Shown here piece by piece: positions 23,686-36,044 of a DNA stretch of 64,000 nucleotides. The DNA lies in assembly GCA_000733355.1 (NCBI GenBank), contig JNVV01000068.1, positions 124,001 to 188,000 on the forward strand. Direction: 5' to 3'. Each line of letters starts with the position of its first letter. The stretch's first letter is position 1. The notes beneath the pieces were generated by a model. It saw only the letters and a program-made list of their open reading frames with translations, had not been told where the DNA came from and did not search any database. Position numbers and translations under genes: made by a program. The DNA comes from Falciphora oryzae. Taxonomy: Eukaryota > Ascomycota > Sordariomycetes > Magnaporthales > Magnaporthaceae.

Positions 23686-26600
23686 AGCGACTTGGAGTAG
23701 GAGAAATTTGGGTTGGGATGACGCCATGATTTCTCTCCCTCATTTTTACTATTTGACCCCTTTCCACACTTCGCCCGATTTTGATCACAACACCTATCGA
23801 GGCACCTTTCTTTCCAATGCAAGCAAATGAATACGCCCAATTCGGCCTTACCGTGGCTTTTTAGGACATTCACTATCGAATCTTCCGGATACATGCATTT
23901 GCTCTAGGATACGACGCTCGAGGAGCACAGCAGCCTTGGCACTTTGGGTGGGAGTTTAACCAAATCCGTATTGCCAAACAGGGACATAGACGTCAAGGTA
24001 AAAGAACCGTGGCTGCGGGGGCACGGAGCGTATACACTTACCACAGGTGATAGTGCCGCCTTGGTTAGTATTGTTTTCATGTGGCAGATCTTTCCAACTT
24101 TGGCAGCGACATGGAAAACCATAATTCTGACGCCGACTCCAAGGGCCAGAGCCCCAAGGCGTTTTCCGTGCTCCTCGCCAGCCTGGTGCCCAGCAGCCTC
24201 TGTGCGCGCGGCTTCTTCAGCCACACTATATCACCAGCCTTGCTGAGGGAGGATTGTTCTATGAAAGATATCTAGGTAGGCAGACTGGCAAGCGAGCCAG
24301 CTTGTTGGTAGCACATCTACCAACACAATGGCGAACCAACACACAACCGCAAGCAAATTCAGCAGCAGACCAACAACCAGCAAGCTCCCGGTATCCTATC
24401 ATATTACCTATGAGAATATTGGCCCCCGTGTCGCTTTACACGGGGTCGGATTCACGTTGCTCGATTGCAAGTCGTAAAAACCGAAAGTGACTGATCGCCC
24501 CGATATTCTATCTTTGGGCGATTAGACATCATTCGTTTCGCACAGAAAACAGCTCACACCATGGGCAGTATTCCGCCGCGACTGGCCATTTATTTACTGT
24601 ACTATTAGTCCGGGTTCTTTTTTGGACGACACATTAGTGCGTGCGCGAATACGCTCAGCCGCTCGGCCCGAAGCCTGGGTCGTTGGAAGGGCAAGTGACA
24701 TTTTCACAACGTCGAAACAAACGGCGACATGCCTCCAACCACGGCATCCTTTGGAAGTTTAGCTGCGGGCAACCCACATCCCGTTGGATTTCCCATGCAG
24801 GCTTTGCTTGCTGAGCCTCCGTCACTCCGGCCTCCTGTCAGACTTGCAGGATTCCCGACGTGGCACCGGCATACAGGGTTTAGCTTCACGCCCATGCGTC
24901 ACGCGCTCGGCCACTCCCCTGTCGTCTCCCGCTATTTTGATGTCTCTTCAAGTTCCAGAAGCACTGAGAACGAGCCGTGCAGGTATTCTGTGGGGTCGAC
25001 GACCTACGGGGGGCATGGAGTGAGAGCTTACGACGTTGCGAAACCGCAAGCCTAAGCGCTATAATGGCTGCTGATTGTCGTGATCGTAGTGCTGATTAGG
25101 CCTTTTGCCGTCGGACGATGCCCACCTCTTCTGGATCGTGGGGTCAAGTGGTATTTTGGGGAGGGCGAGCTGCCCGTGCGCGTTTGGCACCATCACAAAC
25201 CAGGAAACCAGGAAGTGATTCGGATACGCTGCGGAATGGTGTTGGGTCGCCATGAGCACGGGTTGCTTCTTCTGTTCTATCTGCCCCTGATGGCATCCAA
25301 ATCCGCTGTGCTCACGTCTCAGCGGCTGGGTACATTGCTTCGCCACGGACTTTGGATTGATCGAGACTTTGGCCGAGGCACACGGAAATATGCAACCGTT
25401 GGATTCCGGGGGGCTTCGACCGCGAACATACTCTGTACCATCCGAGCACCTTTTAGCCGAGTGAGGATTGCCTTTGTGCCCCGTCCTGTCCCGGAGGAAT
25501 CTGCATACACATCGGATCGGTGTCCTGGGTTATTTCGTCTCAAAAAAGGTCTGAACCACGCATTCCACCACCACAGGGCTTGCGGCTTGTTTGCCTCCTT
25601 CCATTGGAGGCAAGTGCTTGAAGGCGTAGTGTTACTTCATCCCAAGTGTGGCAGTCTATATGTAGAATCCTATAGGGGCGTAGGCAGGACTTCATGCGGA
25701 ATCAGGCGCGGGGTAGGCATTACGCCCGGCGAGATTCGGGCTCCTGGGGGAAGGCGATATGCCGGGGCTAGCGGGGGGGTTAAGCGAGGTTGTAACCCGT
25801 CTCTTTCAGTCAGGAACACATGGTTCTACCCGCACCTCCGAGACGGCGCAGAGCGCTGGCGTCTTCGATCGCGGGGGGGTTTCGAAGTGTGTGGAGGGTG
25901 TGCAATCGCCAAAGAACGCACGACGAAGAAATTACGGAGGGGAAGTGGTGGGGGTGTTGGATGCCATGATGGTGTGGACTGCTTCAAAACGGGCTTGCTC
26001 TCGGAGCATCCAGTCACGCCAGCGCATCTCAACCAGTACCAATTGACGGTAGGTGAAGGAGACGGTGTGTGCCAGGTGGCCGAGACGCGTCTTCTCGGAT
26101 CCATCGCTGAAACGAGTGGCCACGCTTACTGCAGGTGGGGGCCAGCCTTGGGAGCTTACTCTTGCTACGCCACACGGGGAGGCTTGAGGATGGCAGTTGA
26201 GCTGCTGGCCAGTGCGGCCGACCCCACCCTCTCACTGTGCCGTAGTTATCCAAAGTCTATTGCTTTTGCTGTGCTTGTGCAATGCAGATCTCCTGTTTGA
26301 TTGTCATGGAAAATTGTCATGGAAAAAGCTTGGTAGCCTCAGGGCTCGATCCAAATGCCACAACGCCCAACGCCTATTATTGCCTGCAGTCTCTAAACTA
26401 TCCAACCTGCTGGAGGTGTGCCGCGCGGAAGTGAAAGGGAAAAGAAACATTCCTAGGAACTAGACGGCGGTAGCGTGCAATCGTCTCGAGGAAACATAGC
26501 ATAAAACTAGACTTCAAGCTCATCGAATGCGAATCAGGTTTGCCTAGCACCGAGCTTCAAAACTGCTGACTGAAAAAGAAGTCACCTTTCACAGGAGCTG

Positions 26601-27963
26601 GTTTCTAATTCTATTTGGGGAGATTTTGACCTGTAAGCTTCCGTCTTCTTGATACGTAGCGTGGCATTTCCAAGTGTTTAACGTATTTTTGTCCTGCGGG
26701 CGTCCATTGATCACACTTGAACTACGCGTCGGGTTGCTCGCAACTCGACCACGACGCGATTCACACACGGCTGTCAATTTGGGACATGCACTTCTGAGAG
26801 ATGCACCGTGCGGGAAGCAACCACAAGCAAGCAAGCTTAACCGCTCACGGTTCTGCCCCACGGCTGGGTCCTGCCAACATTGCGTGCCGGCGCTGATTGG
26901 CCACTTTATTCTCCGAAAGTGCCCAGTTTACCCAGATTCGGGCTAGCCTGGTTCCTTTTTTAAAGACGGTTGCACTGCACGGGTGAGGCCCGCTCTTTCC
27001 TTCAGCGCCCTGGCTCAGCCCCGCTGCCCTGAAGCGAACCGATGGGGCCACGGCTGCTGCTCACGCTCTCGATTGACTCGTGGGGTGTGCACCCGCCGTC
27101 TCCTTTGTGTTTGGCATCTTTCGAAAGAGGGGCCGCTGGGTAAACGACGCCGTCTGATCACTCGCCCTGCCCAGGTTGGCACGCAGGCAATGCCATTCCA
27201 ACTTTCGGGGCAGCGCGGCCGTCGGCTTCATGCGACGGCGCTCCTCTCGTCGCATCTTCTTCCCACCGCCCGTCGGCGTTCCCCAGCCCTGCGCTTCGGA
27301 CGCACGCATCCATTCCCGCCTATTGCCTGCCTTAGCTCGCTGCCAGCGCAGCAGCAGCAGCGGCAGCGGCACCGACCAAATCTGTCCGCGCGCCTGGCTT
27401 CGCCCCGGCCGCTGGCTGTCTTTTTGAGTTGGCCCGAGAGGCTGAGCCCAGCCGGCCTTGGCCCTGCTGGACGCTACATTGACTGCCGCGTAGCGAGGGG
27501 CCGGCCATGTCTGAGGAAGCTTACGGGGCTCTGTGGCCCCCCCTCCTCCGCTGGAGCGTTACTACTGTCCAGGATCCCAGGAATCCCGCTCTGTCCGGCC
27601 CCAGGCGGCGTCCGACAGTGGATCTCACTCCAACATCCTGGCGTCGCCGTTGCCTGACCCCCGGCTCGCGGATGACACGTCCTGGGGCGGCGCACATCGT
27701 ACATGATGCCTTTTGATCCCACTGCTGGCCCACCGCCGCACCGTTTCTCTCTCTCTCTTGTTTTCCTTCTCTCCCTTTTCGGTCGTTTCGTCAATCCTAG
27801 GACTTTCCTAGTTGGAAGCTATTCTTCTCCTTTTGTTATTTTCGGCCTCCTTCGTTGTTGATACCCATGGCTTCTTCTCTCGTTGGAGGACTGTGAGAAG
27901 CATCTACTCTCGTCCTTTTCTTCTTGCTTCTGTTTTGTTCCTTTCAGGATACGATACCATTTT
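23686..27963. other. long intergenic region with no convincing gene
   Basis: Over 4 kb. The longest frame (25080-26300, plus) is treated separately as doubtful. Other frames are short. 27061-27716 is open in several frames at once, typical of GC-rich non-coding DNA. From about 27730 to the gap the plus strand is strongly T/C-rich (TCTCTCTC, TTTCTTCTT), as expected of a promoter and leader for the large NRPS-like gene. Confidence 0.5.
25080..26300 (+). other. doubtful 406-codon open frame
   Basis: This is the longest unassigned frame. Its translation is rich in Arg, Gly, His and Cys, lacks recognisable motifs, shows no hydrophobic core pattern, and has no promoter or conserved start context. 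Similar long spurious frames occur elsewhere in the window on non-coding strands. It is recorded so that it can be tested, not as a gene. Confidence 0.15.
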
Positions 27964-28214
27964 NNNNNNNNNNNNNNNNNNNNNNNNNNNNNNNNNNNNN
28001 NNNNNNNNNNNNNNNNNNNNNNNNNNNNNNNNNNNNNNNNNNNNNNNNNNNNNNNNNNNNNNNNNNNNNNNNNNNNNNNNNNNNNNNNNNNNNNNNNNNN
28101 NNNNNNNNNNNNNNNNNNNNNNNNNNNNNNNNNNNNNNNNNNNNNNNNNNNNNNNNNNNNNNNNNNNNNNNNNNNNNNNNNNNNNNNNNNNNNNNNNNNN
28201 NNNNNNNNNNNNNN
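27964..28214. other. assembly gap (251 N)
   Basis: A run of 251 undetermined bases lies 24 bp upstream of the chosen start of the NRPS-like gene. Its true length may differ. Missing sequence could hold promoter, leader or an additional N-terminal exon. Confidence 0.99.
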
Positions 28215-28238
28215 CATGCCGGCGGGAAACACATCACA

Positions 28239-31200
28239 ATGGACTATTCACTGCAGCCACTGGGCTCACCGAAGCCCCAGCTTCCCCGCATCGACACGAC
28301 AAACTCATGGGACGCGCCCGACGTTATAAGACCAGAGCCGCTCGAATCCAAGCTAGTATGGGCCATCGCTCATGTTCTGCAGCTCGATGCCAGCTCTATA
28401 CAGGTGATGGACTCTTTTCAAGACCTGGGCGGCGACCAGCGCACAGCCACCCTTCTCAGGAGGAAATGCAGGAGTCTCGGCCTGGATGTCAGGATAAAAG
28501 ACATCCTGAGCTGCGTTACCATCGCCGAGCTGGAGACGTGCATAAAACCATGCAGGCGTGACGATACACTAACACCGGCCGACGCTTCGGCATCCCCTAA
28601 CCCGCTGCAACTCCGACCCCGCAAGCCGAGCCGGTTTTCGTACGCCAGCGATGCCTCGACGTTGCACTCGCGCAACTCCAGCACATCAAGCGCCGTGCTC
28701 TCGGCACCCGCAGTCGAGATCGATGTCGACAAGTTCATAAGCGACGACAAAGCCGTCGAGCGGTCGGCCATTATAAAGCCCCGGGCGGGACCCTTCGACG
28801 GGAAGGGGGTCGCGTTCCTTGTGCTTCAAGACATCGAGATCCCGGGGAGCCCTGCATCGGACGTCGAGGTCATTCCGCAAATCCACATGTTCCTCGCCGG
28901 AACCAAAGTCGCCGCAATCCGACGCAGCCTCGAGGAGGCAGCCAGCGGATGCGAACTTCCCGAAGTTTGGATCGTGCTTAGGAAGATCCCCACGACCGAG
29001 ACTGGCGAGGTTAACAAGAGGAGGCTACGGACCTGGATCCAGAATGTCAACGACGAGACTCAGCAACAGATCATGAGCATGGACATCGAGGAGGCCGCGC
29101 AAGAGCCTTTGACTGATATTGAGAAGGCGCTGCAGGGAGCTGTCAGCAGGGCGCTTCAGATGCCCGTTGAGAACATTGGGATGAACTTCTCCTTTGCACA
29201 ACTCGGCGGCGATGACATCAGCGCCATGCAGGTCGTGGCAATGGCCAAGGCCGATTCCATCTTTCTCAACCCGTCCGAGATTCTGCAGAACCACACGCTG
29301 GCCCAGCTTGCGAGGATCGCCTCGGCGCGCGCCGAACCCTCTCGGCGCTGGGACGGCACGCCTCTCAACAGTGGATTCGAGCTCTCGCCGATGCAGAACC
29401 TCTACTTCCTGACGGCGATGGGCGGCGACTCAACCCATCGTTCGGTGCGCGACGGTAGCTACCGCTTTAACCAGAGCATTCTCCTCAGGATAAGCAGGAA
29501 TTTCGGTCTCGACGACGTTTCAGCCGCGGTAGAAGCCGTGGTAGGACACCACGCGATGCTCAGATCTCGTTTTTCGAAGGCCCCGACGGGCGCATGGACC
29601 CAGCGGGTTGTTCCTGCGGCTGCCGGCTCCTACAGCCTGTGCTTCCACACCGTTAGCACCGACAAGGAGCTCCAGGCCATCATCGAAGAGAGCCAGACCA
29701 TGGTCGATATAGAGCAGGGGCCTGTGTTTGTCGTGGACCACGTCCAGACCAACGACGGGCACCAGATGATCTACCTGGTGGCACACCATCTGGTTGTCGA
29801 CCTGCTCTCGTGGAGAGTCATCATCCAGGACCTGGACGAGCTCCTGACGAACGGCAGCCTACTGTCCCAACGGTCCCTGCCTTTCCAGCAATGGAACCAG
29901 CTCCAGAAGCGCGAGATCGAGCAGACGGACATCAGCAGCCCAATCCCGACCGGTACCCCTGCGGGAAACTACGCCTACTGGGGCCTGCAGGACGCCCCCA
30001 ACACCTACGCCGATGCGCGCGAGGCCAGCTTCTGCCTGAGCCCCGAGCTGACGTCAATACTGCAGACGACTTGCAATGCAGTTTTCCAGACCGAGTCTGT
30101 CGATATCTACCTGGCCGCCCTCCTCCTATCCTTCTCCCAGACTTTCCACGACCGGCCGGTTCCCGTTATCTGGAACCAGGAGCATGGCCGTGAGGTCACC
30201 GACCCGACCATTGACATAACCGACACTGTCGGATGGTTTACCAGCCTGAGCCCGATTGGTTCAGTGTTGGAGCCCGGAATGAATGATTTCCTGGATGTCC
30301 TGCGGCGGCTCAAGGACCTGCGCCGGGCGATGCCGAGGAGGGGAGCGCAATACTTTGCCTCCAAGTTTTTCAACCGCAACGGCCCGGACCTGTTCACCGA
30401 AGACTGGCCCATCGAGCTGATCTTCAGCCACGCGGGGTCGATGCAGCAGCTCGAGCGGGAGAACGGCGTCCTGGAGCAGCTCACAATCCCGGGCAGGACG
30501 CTGGCGTCCAAGACTTCGGACATTGGTCCTAGAGTCGGCCGCATAGCTCTGTTCGAGGTCAACGCTGTGATCTCGCGAGGCTCGGCCAAGATCAAGCTGC
30601 TCTATAACCGACAGTCGCAGCACCAGGAGCTCGTTGCCCAGTGGGTCGAGAACTTTGAGCACCTTCTGCTTGAGGCCATCGGCCGGCTGCGCTATCACAC
30701 CCCGGAGCTCACCTTGGCAGACGTGCCGCAGCTTGATGTGACGTATGCTGGACTGGAAAAGCTGAACAAAGACCGCTTAGCCGGTCTCGGCCTGAACAGC
30801 GTGCGCGACATCGAGGCGGTCTATCCAGTCACTGCAGTCCAGCAGGCCATTCTTATCAGACAGGAGAGCGTCCCCGAATCGTCGCAGCTCCACGGTATCT
30901 ACGAGCTCACCTCGGCAACCGGCGAATCCGTCGACATTTCCCGACTGTGCGCGGCGTGGCAGAATGTGACGGTGAAGCATGCGGCGCTCCGCACCATCTT
31001 CATCGAGAGTGTTACCGAGACGGGCGTCTACGACCAGGTCGTCCTCCGCAAGTGCTCACCGCACATGCTGTTTATCGACGTCCACGCCGGCGAGGATCCC
31101 ATCGAGGCTCTCAATAACCTGCCCATGGTCCCGGGCGGGACCTCCCGTCCGCAGCATAGGTTTGCGGTCTGCAAAGCCCCAACCAAAACGCTGGTCAAGC

Positions 31201-34200
31201 TTGATATCAACGAGGCGTTGTGTGACGCCCAGAGCATGAACGTCATCTTCGTCGACGTCCGCCGCGCCTACGCTTCGAACATGCCCCTGCAGGACGCCAC
31301 GGGCCTGACTTACCCCGAGTACCTCAAGTTCCTCGAGACGGCGCGCACCAGCCAGAGCCTCGATTTCTGGATGCACCGACTCAAAGACGTCGAGCCCTGC
31401 ACATTCCCGCGCCTTGTCCTGCTCACAAACGAGCAGCGCTTCTACGAGAACTCGCACTTCGACCTTGAGATCGACGCCAAGACGTTCATGGACTTTTCGC
31501 GTGCGAACCAGGTTTCTGGCGACGCAGTCTTGCGCCTCGCCTGGGGTCTCGTGCTGCGGGCGTTTGTTGGAAATGACAAGGTCTGCTTCGGCTACCGCGC
31601 CACTGGGCGAGAGGCTGTATCGGGTGGACCCAGCATGCGCAACGCAGTCGGCTGCTTCGGCAACACTATCGTGTGCAACCTGACACTGTCCCCGTTCAAG
31701 TCACTCTCATCGATGCTGAGGACTGTCGAGTCGGAGTACGTCGCCAGCCTCCGCCACCAGCACGTCTCTATCCCAGAGCTCCACCACGTCCTCGGTGTTC
31801 GGGGCCACGAGCGCTTCTTCAATTCGTGCGTTTCGCTCACCCACGAGCCGGCCGAGCTGAACAGCCGCTTCACGACGCAGACCAACTTTGAGCTCCACGG
31901 AGTGTCGCACCGCGAGACTTCCAGCTTCGACCTGGCTATCAATGCCCGCTTCATGAACGGCAGTCTCGTAGTTGACATCGCAAGCAACTCTCTGCTTTCG
32001 GAGCGTGAGGCAAGGAACGTGTCTAACACACTGAAGAAGGCGCTCAATGCCATCTTGGAGATGCCTAGCGGCTCTATCGAGGGCGTTGACCTCTTCACCG
32101 ATCACGACTATGCTCAGGTCGTGGCTTGGGCCAACGAGAGGGATACTCCTCAGCCACGCTCCGCCGTGGTGCACGAGCTTGTGGAGAAGAATGTCCGCGA
32201 GAGCCCCCAGGCGACCGCGATCTGCGCGTGGGACGGCGAACTCACCTACCATCAGCTCGACGACCTCGCCTCCCGCCTGGCGCTGCGCCTGATTGATGCC
32301 GGCGTCGGACACCGCGACACGGTGCCTCTCGTTCTAGAGAAGAGCTTCTGGTCCCCAGTGGCCATGCTCGCGGTACTCAAGACGGGCGCTGCCTTTGTTC
32401 CCATTGACGCGTCCGACATGGGCTTCATCCAGCCAATCTTCGAGCAGCTCAACTCGTCACGTGTCGCTATCCAGTGCCAGAACGCGTCGGCCGTGCTGGG
32501 TAACCTCTTCGAGAGAGTCATTATCCTGAACGGCGAGCTTTTGAGGGAGCTCCAGCTTCAGCCGATGCGGCCCATAGTGACGCACACGTCTGAGGAGGAT
32601 ACCGCCTGCGTTTTCTTTGTGCCCGCGTCGTCTAAGCAGGTCAAAGGCATCGCCTTCTCGCACGCCTCTATGTCGATGGCGCTACTGACGCAGGGCCCCG
32701 CAGCCATGATCTCGGCCACAAGCAGGGTCATGCAACTGTCGTCCTACAACGTGGATATTGCACTCTCCGAGGTCTTCGCGACCCTCATCCACGGAGGGTG
32801 CGTCTGCATCCCCACCGACTCGGAGCGCGTCCTCGACTTCACCGGGGCGGTGCAGCGCATGGAGGTCAACTGGTCCTACATGACGCCCTTGCTCTCGCGC
32901 AAGCTCAACGTCGACATCCTGCCGACTCTCAAGACCATCTGCTTCCGCACGCGATCCCTGGACGAGGACTCGTACGCGCCGTGGGCTGGCAAGAAGAAGG
33001 TGCTTTTTGCCTACGGTGCCCCGGATATCTGCCCCCTGGGTATCTCGTTCCTCGAAGTGTTTGGCACCCACCAGCTTAACCGCATCGGCGGTCCGCTCGC
33101 GGGCAACTTCTGGATTGTCAACCCTGACGACCACCGTAGGCTGATGCCTATTGGCGCCGTCGGCGAGCTCGTCATCGAGGGTCCGACTCTGGGTTGCGAC
33201 TTCCGTAACGGCCAGGTTGACCAGACGCACTGGAACGCTGCCGAGTTCTCGACCGGCGGCCCCAACAGGAAGACCCGGTACTTCAAGACGGGCCACCGGG
33301 TCCGCTATACCGAGGGAGGCTTCATCCAGATCATCTCGAGCAAGAAGGAGGATCTTGAGATTGGCGGACACACTATCGTCGTCTCGGAGCTGGAGCAGCA
33401 CATTCGCCGCAGTCTCGGCCTTGGAGTGGACGTTATTACTGAGGCGATTGCGTTCAAGGGAGCCCAGGTCGAGCCTGTGCTGACTGCCTTCGTCGAGCTT
33501 GGCGAGATGTTCGATGGGCCTGAGGATCTGCATCGGCTGTCGCGCACGACCCGTGAACGCCTCTTTGCGGCACGGCGGCTTGCAGAGACAGGTCTGCGCA
33601 ATGCGGTGTCATCGTACATGATCCCGCAGATCTACCTCCCTGTGAAGCACCTGCCGGTGACGGCCTCGCTCAAGGTCAACCGCCGCAAGCTGCAGAAGAT
33701 CATCCATGGCCTCTCCCGGGAGCAGCTGGTTGCCCTTTCGACGGTGCCGAACCCGGGCGAGGTGCAGCGGTACTGCATGAAGCCGCTCCCGCTGAACCAG
33801 ATGGAAGAGCGGATGCGTCAGATCTGGGCACACGTGCTCAACATTGAGGATGAGACCGTTATCAGCGGCGGAGACGGCTTTATCAAGGCTGGTGGCGACG
33901 ACATCCTTGCTACTAAGCTGCTCGTCTGCTGTCGTCAAGAGGGCATCATCATCTCGATCGCAGATGTGCTCCGCAACATCACTCTCTCCGAGCTCTGTAG
34001 GACTGTGAAGTTTACTGATGATGCGCAGCAGGCGCACGCCCAGGCTCATGCGTCCTCGCACTCGGCTCAGATCTCCATGTCATCTGTTGTTTCGGCCCCG
34101 ACTGCAGCAGCCACATATCCCGAAGATGCACAGCATCAACAACAGCCTCAGATGCAGCAGCAGCGGCAGTCGAGGAACAGCATTGCCGCAGTGCCTGCTG

Positions 34201-36009
34201 CCGTCGATCCGTCTCAGCAGCCCAGGAGAGGTAGCAACGGCGATGATCTCGAGACGGTCCTTGCCACCAAGATCGGCGTCGACAGGGCCACGGTCAGGGA
34301 GGTTGCCGAAGCCTCGTCGATGCAGGCTCGCTTCATCGAGTCGGGTATGCTTCGCGGGCGTGCCAACATCAACTACTTTGTCTTTTCCTTCTCGGGCACT
34401 GTCAACTACAAGAAACTCGAGGACGCATGCCAGACGCTGGTGACGATCCACCCGATCCTTCGCACCGCGTTCGTGCCTCACAAGCGCCGCATGTACCAAA
34501 TTGTGTTCAAGTCCAGCGCGGGCGCCACCTTCAAGCGCTACCTCTGCCCGAGCTGGCGCCTGGCCGCGTTCGCCGAGAAGGTGATCAAGAAGGACCAGGC
34601 GGCGCCGCTTGCCTTCGCATCGCCCATGACCAAGTTCATCCTCCTCGATGGCGGCAAGCAGTCGACGCTTCTGCTGCGGCTGTCCAAGGCGCAGTACGAC
34701 GACCTGTCGGTGGCGCTGCTGGTCAAGGACCTCAAGAAGCTGTACGACGGAGCGCAGAACCCGCCGCGACGGCCGTCGTACGTCGAATTTGTGCGTTCGG
34801 CGCAGGCGGCCAACTCGAGGGGCGCACCCGACTATTGGCGGTCGCTGCTCGAGGGCGCGTCCATAACCAAGGTGGTGCAGCACGCGCGGCCGTACCAGCT
34901 GACCAACCACAGCAAGACCATCAAGCAGCGCGTCACGGTGGGCTCGCTCGCGCACCTCGAGATCTCATTCGAGACGGTCATCAAGTCCGCCTGGGCCATG
35001 ACGCTGGCGGCGCTGTCGGGCTCCAGCGACATCGTCTTCGGCGAGATGGTCGACGGCCGCCAGATCCGGCTGCCCGGAGGCCAGTCTGTCGCGGGCGTGC
35101 TGGGCCCGACGGCCAACGCGGTCCCGGTGCGAGTCAAGTTCCCCGACCGACAGATCGCGCCGCTGGACCTGCTCAAGTCTGTTCAGGCGCAGCGCGTGGC
35201 CGGCATCCAGTTCGAGAACTTTGGCTTCCTCGACTTGGTGCAGTCGTGCACAACGTGGCCCTACTGGACCAAGTTCAGCACCATCGTGCATCACCAGTAC
35301 GAGGAGACGACGGTGATGCCATCCGAGGCCAAGCTCTTCAACCTCGGCAAGGGCGGCGCCGGTCCCTCGTGCAGGTTCACCATTATCGAGAGCCGCGCCC
35401 AGGACGTGCCCGACATGTACGTGCACTCGCTCGCGCGCGGCGGTGGCGGGTCCGGCCCCGGCAGCCACACGAGCAGCGTCGAGGTGTGCATCACCTTCTG
35501 CGAGAGCCGCATCCCTGTTAGCTTCGCCGAGGAGACGCTCCGGATGCTCGTTGACAACGTGGCTGCCTTTACGTCTGCCTCCATCACGGCTCCTCTCGTG
35601 CCGTCGTCCTCGGAGTTCCAGAAGCTCAAGGCGCAGATCCCGCTGCCGCAGGCACCGTCGACGCCGAGCATGGTTGCCGGCGACCTGCACGCCGTACCCA
35701 ACAGCGACGTGGCTCCCAACCACGCCGCGGCGATTCGCAAGGCCGTCGAAAAGGCCTGGACTTCGTCGTCGCTCAACCCCGCGACGCTCAATGTTCCTGA
35801 GCAGCACAGAGACCACGCAGCCTTCTACGACCTGTGGGGCTCGCTGATCCCAGCGTCGCAGCTGGCCTCAGCCCTGACCCGGGAGGTCCCCAAGCTCGGC
35901 CTGCCTGGGATCGGGGGACCGGGAGAGTTTTCCGTCTCGATGGAGGAGGTCTTGGACAACCCGACCATGGCGAGGCAGTTCAACCTCATCGCGAGGAAGA
36001 TGGCCGGAC

Positions 36010-36044
<35 letters not shown>

